Source of the DNA: an uncultured Candidatus Nitrosopumilus sp.
Lineage (GTDB): Archaea; Thermoproteota; Nitrososphaeria; Nitrososphaerales; Nitrosopumilaceae
Direction: 5' to 3'
DNA: 64,000 nt
NCBI GenBank assembly: GCA_951812645.1
Contig: CATOSM010000001.1
Location: 475,560-539,559, forward strand
The translations under genes and the position numbers were made by a program. This document shows, piece after piece, positions 35,113 to 43,124 of the stretch (within the stretch, counting starts at the first letter, position 1; each line of letters starts with the position of its first letter). The notes under the pieces were generated by a model that did no database searches, had not been told where the DNA came from, and worked only from the letters and a program-made list of their open reading frames with translations.

Positions 35113-36030
35113 TTATTTTTCTAATTTTTTCATACGTCTTGATTCTATCAAAATCACGACTAGAATAAATGCAAACAGCCAGGGCAAAAACATAATCTCG
35201 CCTGCAATTTTGTGATATTCTTCCCATGCCACAGGATCAGTAGTAACTTTTAGAGCATACCATGAAAGGGAAAAAATACGTATCAAGTTCACAATGATTG
35301 TGCCAATTATTCCTAAAACAAAATAGATTGCTTTGCGAGTTCGTAAAATATTGAGTTTTAGCATGAATGCCCCAATTACTAATGAAAAAATGATAATACT
35401 GTGGACCCCAGCTGATGGCCAAAATACTTGAAGTGCCATTGAGCCATGATCACCTCGCAAAAACATTACATTATCACGCCCTACCGCAGTTCCAAGATCA
35501 AGTGCAGTAATCACCCAAACATTTGCCTGAACGAAATAAGGAACAACGTACTGTAATGGACCAAGTGTATCATAAGGAAAAAATGCATCAAGTGAAAGTA
35601 TTATTGCAGTGCCTGTAAGAAATATCGGTCCTGCAGGTGCAATTCGTATCCAGCGTTTTCCAAAGAAAATACTTAGAGCAGCAACAACAAAAATAGACAT
35701 TATGACAAAATCCCACATCCACGTCCAAGAATAAATTAATTGCACATCAAAGGCTTCTGCAGATTCAATAATGTATTCTCTTAAACCGTATTCTAATGAA
35801 ACAAGATAGGCCATTGTTGCAATGGCCATCGGGATTGCTGCAAGTAGTTTTTTCTTGGAGATAGCAGTCTTTAATCCAATTAATTCAGCAACAATGAAAA
35901 TTAAAGCAAAGAAATACCCACCCCTACCTTCATTCCAGCTCCAAGCAACAGAATCAGGAAATGCGATCATTGCAAAAAGGATAGGACTAGAAATAATAGA
36001 AATACCAAAAATTAAATTCCAGTTTTGCAA
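35113..36030 (-). CDS. Exosortase/archaeosortase-family membrane protein (thaumarchaeosortase-like)
   Basis: 305 residues with about eight transmembrane segments. Exosortases and archaeosortases have a Cys-Arg-His catalytic set; here the matching positions read FWPSAGVHS (Ser206), NLIRIFSL (Arg251) and EEYHKIAGE (His273), so Ser takes the place of Cys. Such enzymes cut and re-anchor surface proteins with a C-terminal sorting tail. The family assignment rests on the spacing of the R and H motifs and the SAG block; activity is inference. It converges on the polymerase gene. Confidence 0.75.
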   Translation of the reverse strand: MQNWNLIFGISIISSPILFAMIAFPDSVAWSWNEGRGGYFFALIFIVAELIGLKTAISKKKLLAAIPMAIATMAYLVSLEYGLREYIIESAEAFDVQLIYSWTWMWDFVIMSIFVVAALSIFFGKRWIRIAPAGPIFLTGTAIILSLDAFFPYDTLGPLQYVVPYFVQANVWVITALDLGTAVGRDNVMFLRGDHGSMALQVFWPSAGVHSIIIFSLVIGAFMLKLNILRTRKAIYFVLGIIGTIIVNLIRIFSLSWYALKVTTDPVAWEEYHKIAGEIMFLPWLFAFILVVILIESRRMKKLEK

Positions 36031-36116
36031 TGCAGTAAATTCAAAAAAGGCAAATAAATATCTCGACTTTAGTTATTTTCAAAATTTTTCATTATAAAAC
36101 AAGAATTGTGATAAAA

Positions 36117-36224
36117 TTAATCTCCAGTATCTTCTATTTCATCATCTTCAGGATCACTTCTGGTTGTCCTAATTGGAACATAGATGAATGTCACGATAAC
36201 ACTTCAAATGACTGCAAGATACAT
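36117..36224 (-). pseudogene. Small membrane protein with an in-frame TGA
   Basis: From ATG 36224 the frame reads MYLAVI, TGA (36204-36206), then SVIVTFIYVPIRTTRSDPED and an acidic end to TAA 36117-36119. Without the TGA it would be a 35-residue single-pass membrane protein with a charged tail, a kind common in these archaea. A Trp codon changed by one base is the simplest explanation. Too short for certainty. Confidence 0.35.
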
Positions 36225-36267
36225 CCCAAGATTGTAAGAATTTGCCTAACAGGTAATTTCTACTGCA

Positions 36268-36753
36268 TCAAGAGTTTGGATCAAACTTACATTCAATTTT
36301 AAGCGATTTGATAGTTGTAAAATAGGTAATTGACAAAATACCAATGGCAATTATCCGAATTGGGATCTCATAATTTGTTAAAAATGCTGTAGCTGTTGCT
36401 CCAACAGATCCAAAAGTAGAGATCACTGCAAATCCAACTGGTCCACAACTACATGCACCAGCAGCGGCGCCAATTATAGAACCAAATATACCGTCACCCA
36501 TTTTTTGCTTAGATCTTTTGAGGATGTTGATACGAAATATGTTCATAGGTAAAACTAATGCAGAAAGTGCAGAAATAGTTACAATTAGAATAAATCCAAA
36601 TTCAGACCCAGATGGAACATGACCAATAACATAAGGCTCTAAAAAAACATATTCAGATAAAATTAGTAACCCAACCAGCATTGTTGAAAAAATAATTATT
36701 GATAATAAGAGATATTTTGAATTTGAAAAGACCAGACTAAGTACAGAAATCAT
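36268..36753 (-). CDS. Four-helix membrane protein with Cys-Ser-Cys motif, paired with DsbA
   Basis: 161 residues with four predicted membrane helices. The third helix begins GAAAGACSCGPVGFAVIST, a Cys pair near the membrane that recalls MerT-like metal transporters and also some redox partners of DsbA. It starts directly at the end of the DsbA gene (36754), so the two are cotranscribed. It could reoxidise DsbA, as DsbB or VKOR does, or move a soft metal such as copper. I do not recognise a named family. Confidence 0.7.
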   Translation of the reverse strand: MISVLSLVFSNSKYLLLSIIIFSTMLVGLLILSEYVFLEPYVIGHVPSGSEFGFILIVTISALSALVLPMNIFRINILKRSKQKMGDGIFGSIIGAAAGACSCGPVGFAVISTFGSVGATATAFLTNYEIPIRIIAIGILSITYFTTIKSLKIECKFDPNS

Positions 36754-37410
36754 CTAAACCATAGTGTCTAATACTTGTTTGAACACAGAAAATGGTTGTG
36801 CACCACCAAGTTGTTGTTGTCCATCAGGACCAACTATAATGAACCCAGGAGTTCCTCTAACACCATGATCTCTTGCTTGTTGAATGTTGTATTGTACACG
36901 TTTAGAATATTTTCCAGAGTCAAGACAACTTTCAAACAATTCCATATCAAGTCCCAAAGCAAAAGCAAATGCTTTTAGTCGTTCAGTGTTTGCCCAGCCT
37001 CCATCAATTTTGGATTCTTGAGAAACATAAAGCATGTCATGGTATTCCCAATACATTTCTTGATCTTCAGCACAGTAAGATGCTTGAGCAGCTTTTGGAG
37101 AATCATGTCCTAAAAATGCCAAATCAACAAAAACCAAGTTTGCTTTACCAGTTTCAATATAGTCTTGAGTGATTGAAGGTTTTGTATTTTTAAACCAATT
37201 TTGACATTGATGACATTGATAATCACCAAATTCAACAATAGTTATTGGAGCAGAAGGATCACCTAAGATGGGGGAACCCATAGCAGTAGAAACAGTTCCA
37301 TGAGTTCCACCCGTATCAAGATTAACAGTTTCAGAAGAAGGTACAGATGCAATAACTCCAGCAACAATTGCAACTACAATTGCGCCTAAAAGTACACCTT
37401 TTTTGTTCAT
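36754..37410 (-). CDS. DsbA-family thiol-disulfide oxidoreductase, exported
   Basis: 218 residues. An N-terminal membrane anchor (GVLLGAIVVAIVAGVIAS) is followed by a thioredoxin fold with C66-H-Q-C69 (FGDYQCHQCQ), the helical insertion, and the cis-Pro region GVRGTPGFIIVG. The domain faces outside and makes or reshuffles disulfides in exported proteins, several of which in this window are Cys-bearing. First gene of a two-gene unit. Confidence 0.93.
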   Translation of the reverse strand: MNKKGVLLGAIVVAIVAGVIASVPSSETVNLDTGGTHGTVSTAMGSPILGDPSAPITIVEFGDYQCHQCQNWFKNTKPSITQDYIETGKANLVFVDLAFLGHDSPKAAQASYCAEDQEMYWEYHDMLYVSQESKIDGGWANTERLKAFAFALGLDMELFESCLDSGKYSKRVQYNIQQARDHGVRGTPGFIIVGPDGQQQLGGAQPFSVFKQVLDTMV

Positions 37411-37442
37411 AATTCAAAGCATGTGGGATTGGTTAAAAAAAC

Positions 37443-37640
37443 TTATTCCAAATCACGTGAAGACTTTCTTCTAAAAAGATTTACAAATTTTGCAATGACA
37501 GTATCAATTGGGCATACTTCACATGCTATACTAGAAGAATGAGAATCAAAGTGCTTTTCAAATTTTTCTCGAGAGTCAAAAATAAGATCACATTTTTCAC
37601 AATAGATCTTAGATACATTTTCTCGGGATGATTTTTTCAC
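37443..37640 (-). CDS. Small C2H2 zinc-finger protein
   Basis: 65 residues. A classical finger is at about 14-35: YCEKCDLIFDSREKFEKHFD then SH, with Cys-x2-Cys-x12-His-x4-His spacing. A second Cys pair (ACEVC) follows. Basic C-terminus. Likely nucleic-acid-binding. It precedes dsbA on the same strand by 32 bases. Confidence 0.8.
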   Translation of the reverse strand: MKKSSRENVSKIYCEKCDLIFDSREKFEKHFDSHSSSIACEVCPIDTVIAKFVNLFRRKSSRDLE

Positions 37641-37690
37641 AAAGGTTTTGAGTAATTAGTGCTTATAAAGATCCTGTTGAGAATCAGAGC

Positions 37691-37972
37691 ATGCAAAGAA
37701 TTCCAGATAAAATAGTAACAGGGTTTTTTGTCATGGTATTAGGAACTGCATGGTATTTTAACAAATGTTTTGTGAAACCGACTCCATACAACATAATAAT
37801 TTATGATCTTTTTGGAAATCAAACAAAAATAGATGGAATAAGAACTAATTTTAAAACACTCAAAGTTACAAATAATTACATTTTAGAATATCAAGATAGA
37901 TTTTCACAGTATACTTTTTCAACGGCATCAGAAATGCCAGTAATTAAAAAAATTGGATATATAATATTTTGA
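37691..37972 (+). CDS. Small membrane-anchored protein
   Basis: 93 residues with one N-terminal hydrophobic helix (IVTGFFVMVLGTAWYF) and a beta-rich remainder. No recognised family. It converges on the C2H2 gene at 37979. Confidence 0.55.
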   Translation: MQRIPDKIVTGFFVMVLGTAWYFNKCFVKPTPYNIIIYDLFGNQTKIDGIRTNFKTLKVTNNYILEYQDRFSQYTFSTASEMPVIKKIGYIIF

Positions 37973-37978
37973 AATAAA

Positions 37979-38350
37979 TTAAATGTAATGAATTCTCATA
38001 TGTACATTTAATTCAACTTGATATGGAGTCACATATCCACAGTGAGTACACGAAAACATTTGGGGTTGAGACTCGGCAGAATTATTTTCAATTACTTTAC
38101 CAGAAATAGATTTGATGTTGATCACGTCATTGTTTGAGATTACAGCAAAATGTCTACCTTCATCAATAGAATCTAAATATTCCTTTATGGCGGAAATTAC
38201 AACAGCAGTATCAATAATTTCATCATCATCCAAAGAAGATAAAGTGAATTGATTGTGTTTTAATGTGGGAATTGCGGTTACTTGATCTGCAACATAAACG
38301 AGCAAGTCATTCTTAATTGATGCCACATCATTACAATCAACTGTAAGCAT
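37979..38350 (-). CDS. Protein with a C-terminal C2H2 zinc finger
   Basis: 123 residues. The N-terminal 90 form an alpha-beta domain without a recognised family; the C-terminus is a C2H2 finger: FSCTHCGYVTPYQVELNVHM then RIH, Cys-x2-Cys-x12-His-x3-His. Possibly a transcription or RNA-binding protein. Divergent from the gene at 38433. Confidence 0.75.
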   Translation of the reverse strand: MLTVDCNDVASIKNDLLVYVADQVTAIPTLKHNQFTLSSLDDDEIIDTAVVISAIKEYLDSIDEGRHFAVISNNDVINIKSISGKVIENNSAESQPQMFSCTHCGYVTPYQVELNVHMRIHYI

Positions 38351-38432
38351 AAGATATCGTGATTAAATCAATATTTTAGTTTAACAAACATTTGAAAATG
38401 ATTATTATGGTTTAAGTTTATGAGTGGAATAC

Positions 38433-38819
38433 ATGACTGATTCAGAAACATTTGGAGTTGAAAAAGGACATGGCGAGGAAGTCATTGCATGGTTAAATAA
38501 TCAAGCAAAGTCACAATCCATGAAACTTGAAGCCAGATTATATGGCTATAGCGTATCTACAGAAAATTTTGGAGAGTTTGAAATGTTTTCATGGGTGGGA
38601 AATGTCCAAAGTGCAAGAAAAATGATCATTAAAGCTAGTAAAAGATTCAAGATTAAAGTGATTGAAGGAGGATACAAACCTAAAGAGAAGATATTCAAGA
38701 TGAAGAAAATGGATTTTGCCAAAGTCAAAAAAGGAGACAAAACAATAGGACAATTACAATTTGTAGCATCAAGATTTGGGAATAGACATTGGGAGATACA
38801 AGATGAAGAGCGCCATTAA
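38433..38819 (+). CDS. Uncharacterised protein
   Basis: 128 residues from ATG 38433 (a start nine bases earlier is possible). A Lys-rich alpha-beta protein with a repeated fold: KLEARLYGYSVSTENFGEFE and GQLQFVASRFGNRHWE. No motif recognised. It is followed 24 bases later by the dehydrogenase gene on the same strand. Confidence 0.65.
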   Translation: MTDSETFGVEKGHGEEVIAWLNNQAKSQSMKLEARLYGYSVSTENFGEFEMFSWVGNVQSARKMIIKASKRFKIKVIEGGYKPKEKIFKMKKMDFAKVKKGDKTIGQLQFVASRFGNRHWEIQDEERH

Positions 38820-38843
38820 AATAAAAATACAGATGATAAAAAC

Positions 38844-39716
38844 ATGGAAAAAATAGGAATCATAGGATTAGGAATGTTGGGTAATGCAGTTGCATTACAC
38901 TTGATAGAGAAAGGCTTTGAGATTGCAGCATACAATAGAACAAAAGAAAAAACATCAGAATTAAAAGAAAAAAAAGCAACAATTGTAGAATCGCCTAAAG
39001 AAGTAGCAGAAGAATCAGAATTGGTAATAGTTGTGGTAAAAGATGCAGAAGCAGTAAAGCAAATTTCATTTGGAGAAAACGGAATCATACAAGGAAATCA
39101 TAAAGGATTAACTGTGGCAGATATGAGCACAATTGATCCATTAGAATCTAAAAACATTACAAATCAATTCAAAGACAACAATATACAAAAATTAGACATA
39201 CCAGTTATGGGAGGACCCAACGTGGCAATCACAGGAGATTTAGTCATGATGGCATCAGGAGATAAACAAAGTTTTGAAAAATGCAAAACAGTGTTTGATA
39301 CTATAGCAAACAAAGTATTTTTTCTAGGAGATAGCGGAATAGCTCATTCTGTAAAGCTAGCAATGAATCTTCAAATTACAATGCTTGCATTAGCGTTATC
39401 TGAAGGAATCATGTTGGTCAAAAAATTAAATGTCGATCCAAAAATATTTTTAGAAATTTTAAACTCAACATATTTCAAAACAGGAATGAGTGAAAAAAAG
39501 GCATACAAGATGATAGAGGGAAGATACAATACAACATTTACAATGGCAAATCTAAAAAAAGACATCAGTACCATGACAAATGCTGCAAAATCATTAGGTA
39601 TCGAATTACCAATGATTAGTAAAGCAGAAGAAGTGTACGAAAAAGCAATCAAAGATGGATTTGGAGATATCGACTATACCGGAATTATTGAATATTTGAA
39701 AAAAAATAACACGTGA
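38844..39716 (+). CDS. 3-hydroxyisobutyrate dehydrogenase-family oxidoreductase
   Basis: 290 residues. NAD(P) motif IGIIGLGMLGNAVA at the N-terminus, the family glycine-rich substrate motif in DIPVMGGPNVA, and the catalytic Lys in AHSVKLAMNLQ. Beta-hydroxyacid dehydrogenase family; substrates include 3-hydroxyisobutyrate, tartronate semialdehyde or succinic semialdehyde. Followed by an SDR gene. Confidence 0.88.
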   Translation: MEKIGIIGLGMLGNAVALHLIEKGFEIAAYNRTKEKTSELKEKKATIVESPKEVAEESELVIVVVKDAEAVKQISFGENGIIQGNHKGLTVADMSTIDPLESKNITNQFKDNNIQKLDIPVMGGPNVAITGDLVMMASGDKQSFEKCKTVFDTIANKVFFLGDSGIAHSVKLAMNLQITMLALALSEGIMLVKKLNVDPKIFLEILNSTYFKTGMSEKKAYKMIEGRYNTTFTMANLKKDISTMTNAAKSLGIELPMISKAEEVYEKAIKDGFGDIDYTGIIEYLKKNNT

Positions 39717-39780
39717 AAATAAAGAAATCACGAATAGAATTGAACAAAAATTCTATAAGTTATGAAAACAATATAGCATT

Positions 39781-40542
39781 ATGCGATTAGAGGAAAAAGT
39801 CACAATTGTTACAGGAGCATCAAGTGATATAGGGAAAGGAATTGCCAAACGGTTTACAGAGGAAGGAGCAGAAGTCATCTTGATTGCTAGGAATTTAGAA
39901 CAACTAGAAAAGACAAGAAAGCAAATAGGAAATGAAGAATTAACAGCCTCAATATCATGTGATTTGACAGATGAATCTCAAGTATTGCAAACAGTAAATC
40001 AAATTATGGACACATACGGTAAAATAGATGTTCTTGTCAACAATGCAGGTACAATTAATGATCCAATACATTTTCATGAAATGCAAGATTTAGAGATTAA
40101 AAAATTAATTGATGTTAATTTGTTGGGAGTGTTTCATATGACAAAATCTGTTTTAACAAAAATGTCAGATGTGAAAAATGGTGCAATAGTAAACATTGGT
40201 TCAATTTCAAGTGAAAGAGCAATACCAAGAGTTCATTTAGCAGTATACTCATCAACTAAAGCTGCAATATCCATGTTTACAAAATCTATTGCAGTAGAAT
40301 ATGCAAGAAAAAATATTAGATGTAATTGTGTTAATCCAGGAATTATTAATTCAGGAATGATAAAATCATATCTTGAAGATCCTCAAGCAAGAAAAGTACT
40401 AGAGGAGAGACTGCCACTTTCAAGAGTTGGAGAACCGGAAGATGTAGCAAATGCTGCATTGTATCTGGCATCGGATGAAGCAAGTTGGGTTACAGGAACA
40501 ATTCTAAATGTAGACGGCGGTAAAACTGCATCTGAGGGATAA
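39781..40542 (+). CDS. Short-chain dehydrogenase/reductase (FabG-like)
   Basis: 253 residues, full length. Cofactor motif [12 protein letters not shown] at about 11-22, NNAG motif, catalytic Ser (NIGSISS) and Tyr-x3-Lys (YSSTKAA), and the C-terminal [12 protein letters not shown]. The family includes 3-oxoacyl reductases. The IS copy begins eight bases after its stop. Confidence 0.92.
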   Translation: MRLEEKVTIVTGASSDIGKGIAKRFTEEGAEVILIARNLEQLEKTRKQIGNEELTASISCDLTDESQVLQTVNQIMDTYGKIDVLVNNAGTINDPIHFHEMQDLEIKKLIDVNLLGVFHMTKSVLTKMSDVKNGAIVNIGSISSERAIPRVHLAVYSSTKAAISMFTKSIAVEYARKNIRCNCVNPGIINSGMIKSYLEDPQARKVLEERLPLSRVGEPEDVANAALYLASDEASWVTGTILNVDGGKTASEG

Positions 40543-40549
40543 CTACCGC

Positions 40550-41427
40550 CAACTTATCCTAAAGCCCTCCAATGCATCATGATGCATGCCAGATACACAA
40601 ATCCAAGACAGTTGTCACAGTTCCTTTCGTATCTGATTGCCGTCCCGTAAAGTCCGCACTTGAGCCATACAAGGAACCGTTCTAAGACAAACCTTGTCTT
40701 GCCATAATGTCTTTGATTCCTGTTCTGTGCAACGTTCCTTGAGTTCCTTTTGTATGGAATGCAACGGTCAATCCCATGGGATCTCAGATAGTCTCTGATG
40801 CATGCCGCATCGTATCCCCTGTCGGCATACACTGAGATGATCTGCCGTATCAAACCGTCATCTGCAGGTTCTGAGATGTTCTCTAACACATCAATGAATT
40901 TCGTACTGTCATGAATGTTTGCAGGGCTGGCCCTGATTGAGATTGGCAGTCCTGTCCTGTCTGCTGCAACGTGAATCTTTGTGCCCAGGATCCTCTTGAA
41001 CCCGTCATATCCTGTTTTGTCCCCCCCTTTTTGGCGGCAACTGACGATGAATCAACTGATATTTTTTGCAGGCTGATTTTTCCCTGTCTGTGTGCGGATT
41101 TGATCAGTCCTGACAGAATCCTTTTCCATATTCCCTTTTGCTGCAGCTCTGAGAATCTCAGATGCGCGGTGGATTTTGAGCCGTATCTGTCCGGCATGTC
41201 TGCCCGCCTGCATCCGGTTGTTAGGACAAACAATATTCCGTTGATTGTGTTTCTGTCATTGCATCCTGGCCTTCCGGTTTTTGCAGGCTTTGGCAGATGT
41301 GGTGCAACCGTGTTCCATTGAACGTCTGACATTTCTTTGTGAACCATGAAGGATGCATCAGCAGAGCCATTCTTGGATCCCGATTGTCATGAATTATTTA
41401 CAAAATGATCGGTTTTAGGATGAGTTG
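40550..41427 (-). mobile_element. IS5-like insertion sequence, near-intact copy
   Basis: 878 bases with 17-base terminal inverted repeats (40550-40566 and the complement of 41411-41427; CAACT-x-ATCCTAAA-x-CC, 15 of 17 matching). It carries one transposase gene in two frames. It is related to the decayed copy at 2149-3097 but clearly diverged in sequence. No clear target duplication could be identified. Confidence 0.88.
40554..41347 (-). CDS. IS5-like DDE transposase in two frames, possible -1 frameshift
   Basis: The first frame runs from ATG 41347 (MVHKEMSDVQWNTVAPHLPK) to KISVDSSSVAAKKGG. At A5G7 (about 41021-41032) the -1 frame takes over as DKTGYDGFKRILGTKIHVAA and on to 40554, with no other stop. 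Asp in HVAAD, Asp in YADRGYD and Glu in LERFLVWLK are the catalytic set. Joined length is about 264 residues, normal for the family. The slippery run is at the same place as in the other copy. Whether it is programmed frameshifting or a lost base is open. Confidence 0.8.
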
Positions 41428-41439
41428 TATATAACTAAT

Positions 41440-41556
41440 TTAGTTTGAGATCTTGTTCTTTTTAGAATATGCTCTATAACTAAAACCAGTAATCAGCATA
41501 ATAATTCCAGTAATTGCAGACCACATGAAAAAAGATCCAAGTTCAGATTCATCCAT
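41440..41556 (-). CDS. Small single-pass membrane protein
   Basis: 38 residues: MDESELGSFFMWSAITGIIM then a second hydrophobic turn and the basic tail SYRAYSKKNKISN. The acidic start, one helix and basic end predict one membrane pass. The stop lies 13 bases from the IS end. No family recognised. Confidence 0.5.
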   Translation of the reverse strand: MDESELGSFFMWSAITGIIMLITGFSYRAYSKKNKISN

Positions 41557-41653
41557 AACTATCAGTAATCAGATAAACATCTAAAGTTTAGGTTGATAAT
41601 AAGAGTCTCTAAAAGTATGAAACATCTAAATAGATTTGATACCGACGGAATTT

Positions 41654-41860
41654 ATGCCTGAATTTACGTGTCCAGATTGTGGAAAACGTCTATTTCACGA
41701 AAATGAGACAACGTTGAAAGTTGAGGAGACAATTCATTCTAAATTTTGCAGAAAAACAGGAGAGACACACAGTTACATGCACAGAGACCCAGAACATATG
41801 GAAACTTTTGATTCAGAAAGGGAAAACGACAGTACGGGTGCCCCAGTACTAAAAAAATAG
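41654..41860 (+). CDS. Small zinc-binding protein
   Basis: 68 residues from ATG 41654; a TTG at 41636 is the alternative. FTCPDCGKRLF gives a Cys-x2-Cys knuckle and a later KFCRKTGETHSYMH could supply the other ligands. Possibly a zinc-ribbon-like protein. It precedes the geranylgeranyl reductase gene by 49 bases. Confidence 0.65.
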   Translation: MPEFTCPDCGKRLFHENETTLKVEETIHSKFCRKTGETHSYMHRDPEHMETFDSERENDSTGAPVLKK

Positions 41861-41909
41861 AGAAATAACACCTCAAAATTATATCCTAGAGACACATCAT
41901 TGAAATTAA

Positions 41910-43124
41910 TTGGCTAAAGAATATCATTATGATTTGGTAGTTGTGGGTGGAGGACCAGCTGGTTCTTCAGCAGCTTATGCAGCTGTAAAAAACGGAAGTA
42001 AAGTAGCACTAATTGAAAAAGAAAGCAGCATAGCAGAGACAGTAAGAACTAGCGGAGTAACATGGATTCAAAACATTAAAGAATTTGGGATTCCCGATGA
42101 TTGTTTTAATCCAATTAAGAAATTTTCATTCTGTTCTCCTAATAATGAAGTTACAATAAGGGATACAATTCCAAGGGCAGCAGTGTTAGATGTAAGAAAA
42201 ACATATCGGTGGTTAGCAGAAGAAGCAAAACAATCAGGGGCAGATATTTTTACAAAGATGAACATCAAAGAAGTCATCAAAAATCAAAATGGAGACATTG
42301 TCGGAGTAAAAGGAATAGGAGAAGAAGGAGAAGCAGTATTTCATTCAAAAATAATTATCGACGCAAGTGGATTTCAATCAACAGTTTCTAAAGCAATGGG
42401 GTTGGTGTCACAATGGAATAGATTTGGAGCAGGAGCAGAATATGAAATGAAGGTAGAAAACACAGAAGAGGATACATGGTGGTTAATGGTAGGACAAGAG
42501 TATTCGCCTGCAGGGTATGCATGGATATTCCCGTTAGGCAATAACATAGTAAGGATTGGGGTAGGAGTAGGAAAACCAGAATCAAATGTAGACCCCACAG
42601 TAAGACTCAAAGAAATAATAGAAAAGAAACTAGGACCAATTAAAAAACTAGGCAAATTAACAGAGATGGAATTTCATTATGGATTAATACCAAATGATGG
42701 ACTGTCAAGAAAAACAGTTTTCAATAATTTGATACTAGTTGGAGATTCAGCAGGACAGGCAAATCCACTAGTCTTAGAAGGAATCAGATACGCAATAAAA
42801 TTTGGAAGGGTGGCAGGGAAAGTGGCAAGTCAGGCAATAAAAACAGGAAAAACAGACAAAGATGCACTTTATCCATATGAAGAAAACTGGAGAAAGGAAA
42901 TTGAATCCAAAATTAATTCAGCAGGTAAAGTTCAAGATAGATGGATTGGTTTGTCTGATGAAGAGTGGGATAAAGAATTAGACATAATCAACGAATTAAA
43001 ACCTGAAGAATTTATTGATTTTATTAAAGCTGATTTTGGATTATCAAATATGATCAAACTAGCAACTCATCATCCAAAATTAGCAGTCAGACAACTATTC
43101 AGTTTAGTAAAAGGGAAAAAATAA
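41910..43124 (+). CDS. Geranylgeranyl reductase-family FAD enzyme
   Basis: 404 residues. FAD motif VVVGGGPAGSSAAYAA near the N-terminus, the family motif around WIFPLGNNIVRIGVGV, and GDSAGQANPLVLEGIRYAIK. Members saturate isoprenoid chains of archaeal lipids, or related polyprenyl substrates. Start TTG 41910. It ends base to base with the convergent exported protein. Confidence 0.88.
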   Translation: MAKEYHYDLVVVGGGPAGSSAAYAAVKNGSKVALIEKESSIAETVRTSGVTWIQNIKEFGIPDDCFNPIKKFSFCSPNNEVTIRDTIPRAAVLDVRKTYRWLAEEAKQSGADIFTKMNIKEVIKNQNGDIVGVKGIGEEGEAVFHSKIIIDASGFQSTVSKAMGLVSQWNRFGAGAEYEMKVENTEEDTWWLMVGQEYSPAGYAWIFPLGNNIVRIGVGVGKPESNVDPTVRLKEIIEKKLGPIKKLGKLTEMEFHYGLIPNDGLSRKTVFNNLILVGDSAGQANPLVLEGIRYAIKFGRVAGKVASQAIKTGKTDKDALYPYEENWRKEIESKINSAGKVQDRWIGLSDEEWDKELDIINELKPEEFIDFIKADFGLSNMIKLATHHPKLAVRQLFSLVKGKK

